The notes under the pieces: model-generated
What the model was told of the DNA's origin: nothing
Databases searched by the model: none
The model's input: the letters and a program-made list of their open reading frames with translations, nothing else
Shown: piece after piece, positions 59,148-64,000 of the stretch
How positions within the stretch are numbered: position 1 is the first letter of the stretch
Layout of the letters: the number at the start of each line of letters is the position of its first letter
DNA from: Burkholderia ubonensis subsp. mesacidophila
Lineage (GTDB): Bacteria > Pseudomonadota > Gammaproteobacteria > Burkholderiales > Burkholderiaceae
Assembly (NCBI RefSeq): GCF_002097715.1
Contig: NZ_CP020737.1
Span: 1,364,001 to 1,428,000, forward strand
Length of the DNA: 64,000 nt
Direction: 5' to 3'
Position numbers and translations under genes: made by a program

Positions 59148-60587
59148 TCAGCCGCCGAGCCTGTTGGCGACGCGGCCAAGGAACAGGCGCAGCGCGAGAC
59201 GCTGTATCGCCTTGCCGTAGGGCGGGTGGAACAACTCGACCGGGAACCAGCGGCGCTCCTCCAGCACGGCTTTCGCGTGCGACAGCTCGCGGAAACCCTC
59301 CTGACCGTGGTAGTTGCCGGTGCCGGACGTGCCGATGCCGCCGAACGGCAAATCGTGATTGATCACGTGCCAGCCCCAGTCGTTGACGGTCACGCCGCCG
59401 GAGTGCGTGCGCTCGAGCAGCGTCTGGTATTCGTGCTTGTCGTGGCCGAAGTAATAGAGCGCGAGCGGGCGCGTGTCGCGCTGGACGTGCGCGATGGCGT
59501 CGTCGAATTCCCGGTAGGTGAACACCGGCAGGATCGGCCCGAAAATCTCTTCGCGGGCGAGTCGCATGTCAGGCGTCACGCCCGTGACGACGTGCAGCGG
59601 AAGATGCCTGCCGCCGCTCGGCATCGCGCACGCGATCACCCGGGCGCCGCGCGAGCGTGCGTCGTCGAGCAAGTCGTTCATGCGCTGGTGTGCACGGTCG
59701 TGGATCATCGCCGTGTAGTCGGCGCTGTCGCTCGGGAAGAATTGATTGGCAGCGCTGACGACTGCCGACACGAACGCATCGACGGCGTGTTCCGGCACCA
59801 GCGCGTAGTCCGGCGCAACGCAGATCTGGCCGGCGTTGACGGTCTTGCCGTGGGCGATCTTGCGCGCGGCACGTTCGAGATTCGCGCTGCGCGACACGAT
59901 CGCTGGCGATTTGCCGCCCAGCTCCAGCGTGACGGGCGTGAGATTGTCGGCGGCCGCGCGCATCACGTGGCGGCCCACCTGCGGCGACCCGGTGAACACG
60001 AGATGATCGAACGGCAACGCGCTGAACTGCTGGGCGACGCCGGCATCGCCTTCGACGATCGCGACCTGATCCTCGGAAAAGGCGTCCGCCAGCAGCGCGC
60101 GCAGCGCGCGCGACGTGGCCGGCGCGAATTCGGACGTCTTGATCAGGCAGCGATTGCCGGCCGCGAGCGCGGTGGCGAGCGGGCCGAGTGCGAGATAGAT
60201 CGGGAAGTTCCACGGCACCAGCACGCCGACGACGCCTTTCGGCTGATACGTCACGTACGCGCGATTGGTGGTGAACAGCAGCTCCGTATGCCGGCGCGAA
60301 GGCTTCATCCAGCGCTTCAGATGGCGCAGCAGGTGATTGATGTGCAACACCGAAGGAAGCACGTCCACGGTCGCGGTTTCCGCGTGCGCGCGCCTGCTGA
60401 AGTCCTCGTTGGCCGCGGCGACGAGGGCCGGGGTGTGCGCGATGATCGCCTGTTTCAGGCCGAGCAGCGCGTGCCGACGCTCGACGTACGCGGGATAAGG
60501 ATGCGCGTCGAACGCGACGCGCTGGCGGCGCAGCAGCAGCAGCAGCGGCAGGGAATCGTTACGCACCGGGTCGGGAAGAGGCGTCAT
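59148..60587 (-). CDS. Aldehyde dehydrogenase, coniferyl-aldehyde-dehydrogenase-like
   Basis: A 479-residue NAD(P)-dependent aldehyde dehydrogenase. The catalytic cysteine is in GQICVAPDY, the general base glutamate in TLELGGKSP, and the cofactor motif is FTGSPQVGRHVM. Length and sequence fit the CalB branch that oxidises coniferyl and related aldehydes, but fatty or other aldehydes are equally possible. GGAG lies 6 bases before the ATG. It faces a TetR gene across a palindromic operator. Confidence 0.9.
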   Translation of the reverse strand: MTPLPDPVRNDSLPLLLLLRRQRVAFDAHPYPAYVERRHALLGLKQAIIAHTPALVAAANEDFSRRAHAETATVDVLPSVLHINHLLRHLKRWMKPSRRHTELLFTTNRAYVTYQPKGVVGVLVPWNFPIYLALGPLATALAAGNRCLIKTSEFAPATSRALRALLADAFSEDQVAIVEGDAGVAQQFSALPFDHLVFTGSPQVGRHVMRAAADNLTPVTLELGGKSPAIVSRSANLERAARKIAHGKTVNAGQICVAPDYALVPEHAVDAFVSAVVSAANQFFPSDSADYTAMIHDRAHQRMNDLLDDARSRGARVIACAMPSGGRHLPLHVVTGVTPDMRLAREEIFGPILPVFTYREFDDAIAHVQRDTRPLALYYFGHDKHEYQTLLERTHSGGVTVNDWGWHVINHDLPFGGIGTSGTGNYHGQEGFRELSHAKAVLEERRWFPVELFHPPYGKAIQRLALRLFLGRVANRLGG

Positions 60588-60598
60588 GGTCGCTCCAA

Positions 60599-60626
60599 TA
60601 ATTGTACTGAGCGTTCAGTACAATTA
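60599..60626. promoter_or_regulatory. TetR-type operator between ALDH and tetR genes
   Basis: A perfect palindrome with 12-bp arms (TAATTGTACTGA / TCAGTACAATTA) around a 4-base centre GCGT. It lies 12 bases from the ALDH start codon and about 98 bases before the tetR ATG. The ACTGA-N4-TCAGT core is typical for TetR-family operators, so the regulator probably represses the aldehyde dehydrogenase and perhaps itself. Confidence 0.85.
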
Positions 60627-60723
60627 GAATATGGCGGTTCCCGGCGGGCCCTGTCAACCTGTCGCGAAATGTTCTAGGGAAACTCCCGAGTTAGAATCGC
60701 CGATCACCTGTCCGGTCCATCCC

Positions 60724-61347
60724 ATGACTCAAACTGCTTCAGACGAAACGGGCGCGCGTCCGTCGACGGTCAAGAACAAGCGTGGCCTCGAGACGCGGCA
60801 ACGTGTGCTCGTGGTGACGAAAGCGCTCATCGGCGAGCACGGCTATGGCGAGGTGACGCTCGACCAGATCTCGAGCGCGGCGGGGGTGGCGAAGAGCAGC
60901 CTGCTCTGGCACTTCGGCAGCAAGGAGGCGCTGCTCGCCGAGGCGGTGACGAGCCTGTTCCAGGAAGTCGAGGCGCAGTTGCTGCCGGAGGCAGCCGTCG
61001 GGTTGCCGGTCGCGGCGCGCACCCGCCATCTGTTCGAGCGGGTTGCCGAGGCCTTCACGCGCAATCCCGAGGCCAAGGGGATCATCCTGTCGCTGCTGTT
61101 CTCGGGCGGCGTGCCCGAGCAGGTAAGGGCGCGGATTCAGGCCGGCTGGCACGAACACGCCGTGTCCATCGCGTCGTTCCTCGGCACGCCCGAACGGCCG
61201 TTTCCTCCCGACCTGGCCCGGACCATGGTCGCGATGTTTCATGGCGCGTATTGCCAGTGGTACGCAGACGGGCGGACGCAGCCGATCATGACTTATCTCG
61301 CGCCGGCCCGGCAGCTCATACTCGATTGGCTCGACGGCCCGCGTTGA
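60724..61347 (+). CDS. TetR-family transcriptional regulator
   Basis: A 207-residue repressor with an N-terminal helix-turn-helix (GYGEVTLDQISSAAGVAKSSLLWHFGSKEALLAEAV) and a C-terminal ligand domain that resembles the YcdC/AcrR-type group. The start ATG at 60724 is supported by family length; an extended frame upstream runs through the operator region. It is divergent from the aldehyde dehydrogenase and probably responds to the aldehyde or a related compound. Confidence 0.88.
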   Translation: MTQTASDETGARPSTVKNKRGLETRQRVLVVTKALIGEHGYGEVTLDQISSAAGVAKSSLLWHFGSKEALLAEAVTSLFQEVEAQLLPEAAVGLPVAARTRHLFERVAEAFTRNPEAKGIILSLLFSGGVPEQVRARIQAGWHEHAVSIASFLGTPERPFPPDLARTMVAMFHGAYCQWYADGRTQPIMTYLAPARQLILDWLDGPR

Positions 61348-61367
61348 AAAACGTGGTGCGCGTCCCG

Positions 61368-62012
61368 TTATTGGAACTGCTGCAGGAATGCCGCGAGCTT
61401 GCGGCCGAGCGTGCGATGGTGATCGGCCGAAAAGTGGACGCCATCCACCGGGCTGACTTCGATGATCTCGCCGACGTCCAGAAAATGCGCGCCGGCATCC
61501 CGGGCGATTTGCGCGTACAGGCTCGCGAGCTGGCGAGATTTTGCCGCGCCGCCCGCGAAGATCTCGCCGAGGAACCCGACCTCGGCGATCGGGGCGGGCG
61601 CCATCAGCACCACCTGCGGGGTCGCGCCCGCAGGGCCCGCGCGACACGCGTCCAGTTCGGCGAGCAACACGCCGACCGAGACCGCGATGTCGGCGGGCGT
61701 GACCGAGAAGCGCGCTTTCAGGTCGTTCGTGCCGAGCATGAGCACGACGACGTCGACCGGCAAATGGCTTTCCAGACACGGGCGCAGATACGACAGGCCG
61801 TTCTTGTGCCGGCCTTCGATCGGGTCGTCATGGACGGTCGTGCGGGCAGGCAAGCCTTCCTCGACGACCCGCCAGCCCGCGCCCAGCGTTTGCGCGAGCA
61901 CGCCTGTCCAGCGGTCGTCGCGATCGAAGCGTTCCAGCACGCCGGGGCGCGTCATCGGACGCGTGCCGTGGGTGTTCGAGTCTCCGTAGCAGAGCACGGT
62001 TTTCTGCGTCAC
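61368..62012 (-). CDS. SGNH/GDSL-type esterase
   Basis: A 214-residue hydrolase of the SGNH fold. The nucleophile block is LCYGDSNTHG (Ser about residue 11). The Gly/Asn blocks include VVVLMLGTNDLK, and the Asp/His pair is in PVDGVHFSADHH, so all four SGNH blocks are intact. It resembles arylesterase/thioesterase I-like enzymes. The start is GTG with AGGGAG 6 bases upstream. It has no signal peptide, so it is probably cytoplasmic. Confidence 0.85.
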   Translation of the reverse strand: MTQKTVLCYGDSNTHGTRPMTRPGVLERFDRDDRWTGVLAQTLGAGWRVVEEGLPARTTVHDDPIEGRHKNGLSYLRPCLESHLPVDVVVLMLGTNDLKARFSVTPADIAVSVGVLLAELDACRAGPAGATPQVVLMAPAPIAEVGFLGEIFAGGAAKSRQLASLYAQIARDAGAHFLDVGEIIEVSPVDGVHFSADHHRTLGRKLAAFLQQFQ

Positions 62013-62071
62013 TTGCTTCTCCCTGGTTATTCGTTGATCGCGTCGCGCACCTGAGCGGGTTCGAGCGACGG

Positions 62072-62608
62072 TCATTCCTTCGGCAGACGCAGGACGTCGA
62101 GCGCCTCCTGCGAGAACTCGACCCAGAACTGCTCTTGCGCGATGCCCGCCTTCAGCACCAGATGCTGCAGACGCTTCGCGCGGGAGGCGGTCTCCGGCGG
62201 GAAATCGCGCGCCTCGATCTGCCGGTACAGATCGAGCTTTTCCTGGTGCAGCGCCATGTGTCGCCTGATCTCTTCCTCCAGTCCGGCGGGGCCGAGCACC
62301 GCCTCCGCGCGCAGCCGGACCAGCAGCGCCTCGCGCAGCGGCGTCGGGTCTTCCTGCTCGGCAATCCAGCGCCGCAGCTCCTTCTTGCCGGCCGGCAGGA
62401 TCCGGTACGCGCGCTTGCGGCCGCGCCCGGCTTCGGCCGGCAGCGATTCGATCCACCCCAGTTCCTCGATGCGGCCGAGCTCGCGATAGATCTGCTGATG
62501 GGTCGCCTGCCAGAAATAGCCGATCGAACGATCGAAGCGGCCGGCAAGTTCCGAGCCGGAGCCGGGGCGTTCGGCGAGAGCGGTGAGAAGTGCGTGAGGC
62601 AGGGACAT
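62072..62608 (-). CDS. PadR-family transcriptional regulator
   Basis: A 178-residue PadR-type repressor: winged helix (LPHALLTALAERPGSGSELAGRFDRSIGYFWQATHQQIYRELGRIEELGWI) and a C-terminal dimerisation helix pair (HMALHQEKLDLYRQIEARDF). PadR proteins often sense phenolic compounds. It is divergent from fadH with two identical-type palindromes between. The start at MSLPHALL fits the family; no good ribosome binding site is visible. Confidence 0.88.
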   Translation of the reverse strand: MSLPHALLTALAERPGSGSELAGRFDRSIGYFWQATHQQIYRELGRIEELGWIESLPAEAGRGRKRAYRILPAGKKELRRWIAEQEDPTPLREALLVRLRAEAVLGPAGLEEEIRRHMALHQEKLDLYRQIEARDFPPETASRAKRLQHLVLKAGIAQEQFWVEFSQEALDVLRLPKE

Positions 62609-62687
62609 GTCGAATCGGGGGGAATCTACGAGATGCATCGCATCTTGCCATATCGGGGACACAAGGCAATCGGCATGGCAATGTTTG

Positions 62688-62701
62688 TGCAACATGTTGC
62701 A
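62688..62701. promoter_or_regulatory. PadR-type palindrome 1
   Basis: TGCAAC-AT-GTTGCA, a perfect 6-bp-arm palindrome followed by TAAAC. It is the left member of a pair between padR and fadH, 79 bases from the padR start. Confidence 0.7.
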
Positions 62702-62728
62702 TAAACGAAAACCGCGGGCTAGTATCAA

Positions 62729-62742
62729 TGCAACTTGTTGCA
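62729..62742. promoter_or_regulatory. PadR-type palindrome 2
   Basis: TGCAAC-TT-GTTGCA, the second copy, again followed by TAAAC, beginning 41 bp (about four helical turns) after the first and ending 18 bases before the fadH ATG. A repressor bound here would block fadH transcription or translation start. Confidence 0.7.
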
Positions 62743-62745
62743 TAA

Positions 62746-64000
<1,255 letters not shown>

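Overview
The window looks like a piece of the main chromosome of a Burkholderia cepacia complex bacterium, or a very close relative. Base composition is very GC-rich with strongly GC-biased third codon positions. Gene content and order are typical of Burkholderia: greA-DUF4149-yhbY-rlmE-ftsH-folP-glmM, pstSCAB-phoU-phoB-phoR next to ppk/ppx, olsB for ornithine lipids, a Cys-type intracellular PHB depolymerase, and a complete mdc tail. The assignment is inferred from gene content; no database comparison was possible.

Layout. 1-3461: the end of a malonate decarboxylase operon (mdcD partial, mdcE, mdcG, mdcB, mdcH), tightly overlapped. 3557-9740: assorted single genes (a degenerate phospholipase-D-like protein, phosphoribosyltransferase, PhaZ, a GST, a small unknown, a ProP-type transporter, YnfA). 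9765-15664: DNA replication and repair (dnaQ, rnhA), a methyltransferase head-to-head with gloB, the lytic transglycosylase MltD and an MFS transporter. 16052-28066: core metabolism and housekeeping (carA, a LysE-type exporter, carB, greA, yhbY, rlmE, ftsH, folP, glmM). 28420-39161: the phosphate block. PhoB-type direct repeats precede pstS; the transporter, PhoU and the PhoBR two-component system follow as one run; divergent ppk and ppx handle polyphosphate, and ppk has its own candidate Pho box. 39204-49130: tRNA-Pro(UGG), sixA, olsB, several very small membrane or lipoproteins, a MATE exporter, an acyl-CoA synthetase, an NlpD-like amidase activator, an aldose epimerase, uppP and tRNA-Arg(UCU).

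Right of tRNA-Arg(UCU) the character changes. The first gene (an MFS transporter, 49331-50572) has visibly lower GC and different codon use, as expected beside a tRNA integration hotspot, but no integrase is left. Then come accessory regulator-plus-pathway modules. LysR faces an SDR/DoxX/GST/NTF2-like set. A second LysR faces an MFS transporter plus an M81 (MlrC-like) hydrolase. An H-NS-like protein is followed by an unknown helical protein. An aldehyde dehydrogenase faces a TetR regulator across a perfect 12-bp-arm palindrome. Finally there is a GDSL esterase, and a PadR regulator facing fadH across two near-identical palindromes. The last gene runs off the window.

No CRISPR array, insertion sequence, prophage, rRNA operon or toxin-antitoxin pair was seen. 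I did not find a clearly new multi-gene defence or mobile system. The best leads are the unannotated miniproteins, the paired operators of the right-hand modules, the terminator standing directly before greA, and the two uncharacterised LysR-controlled modules.
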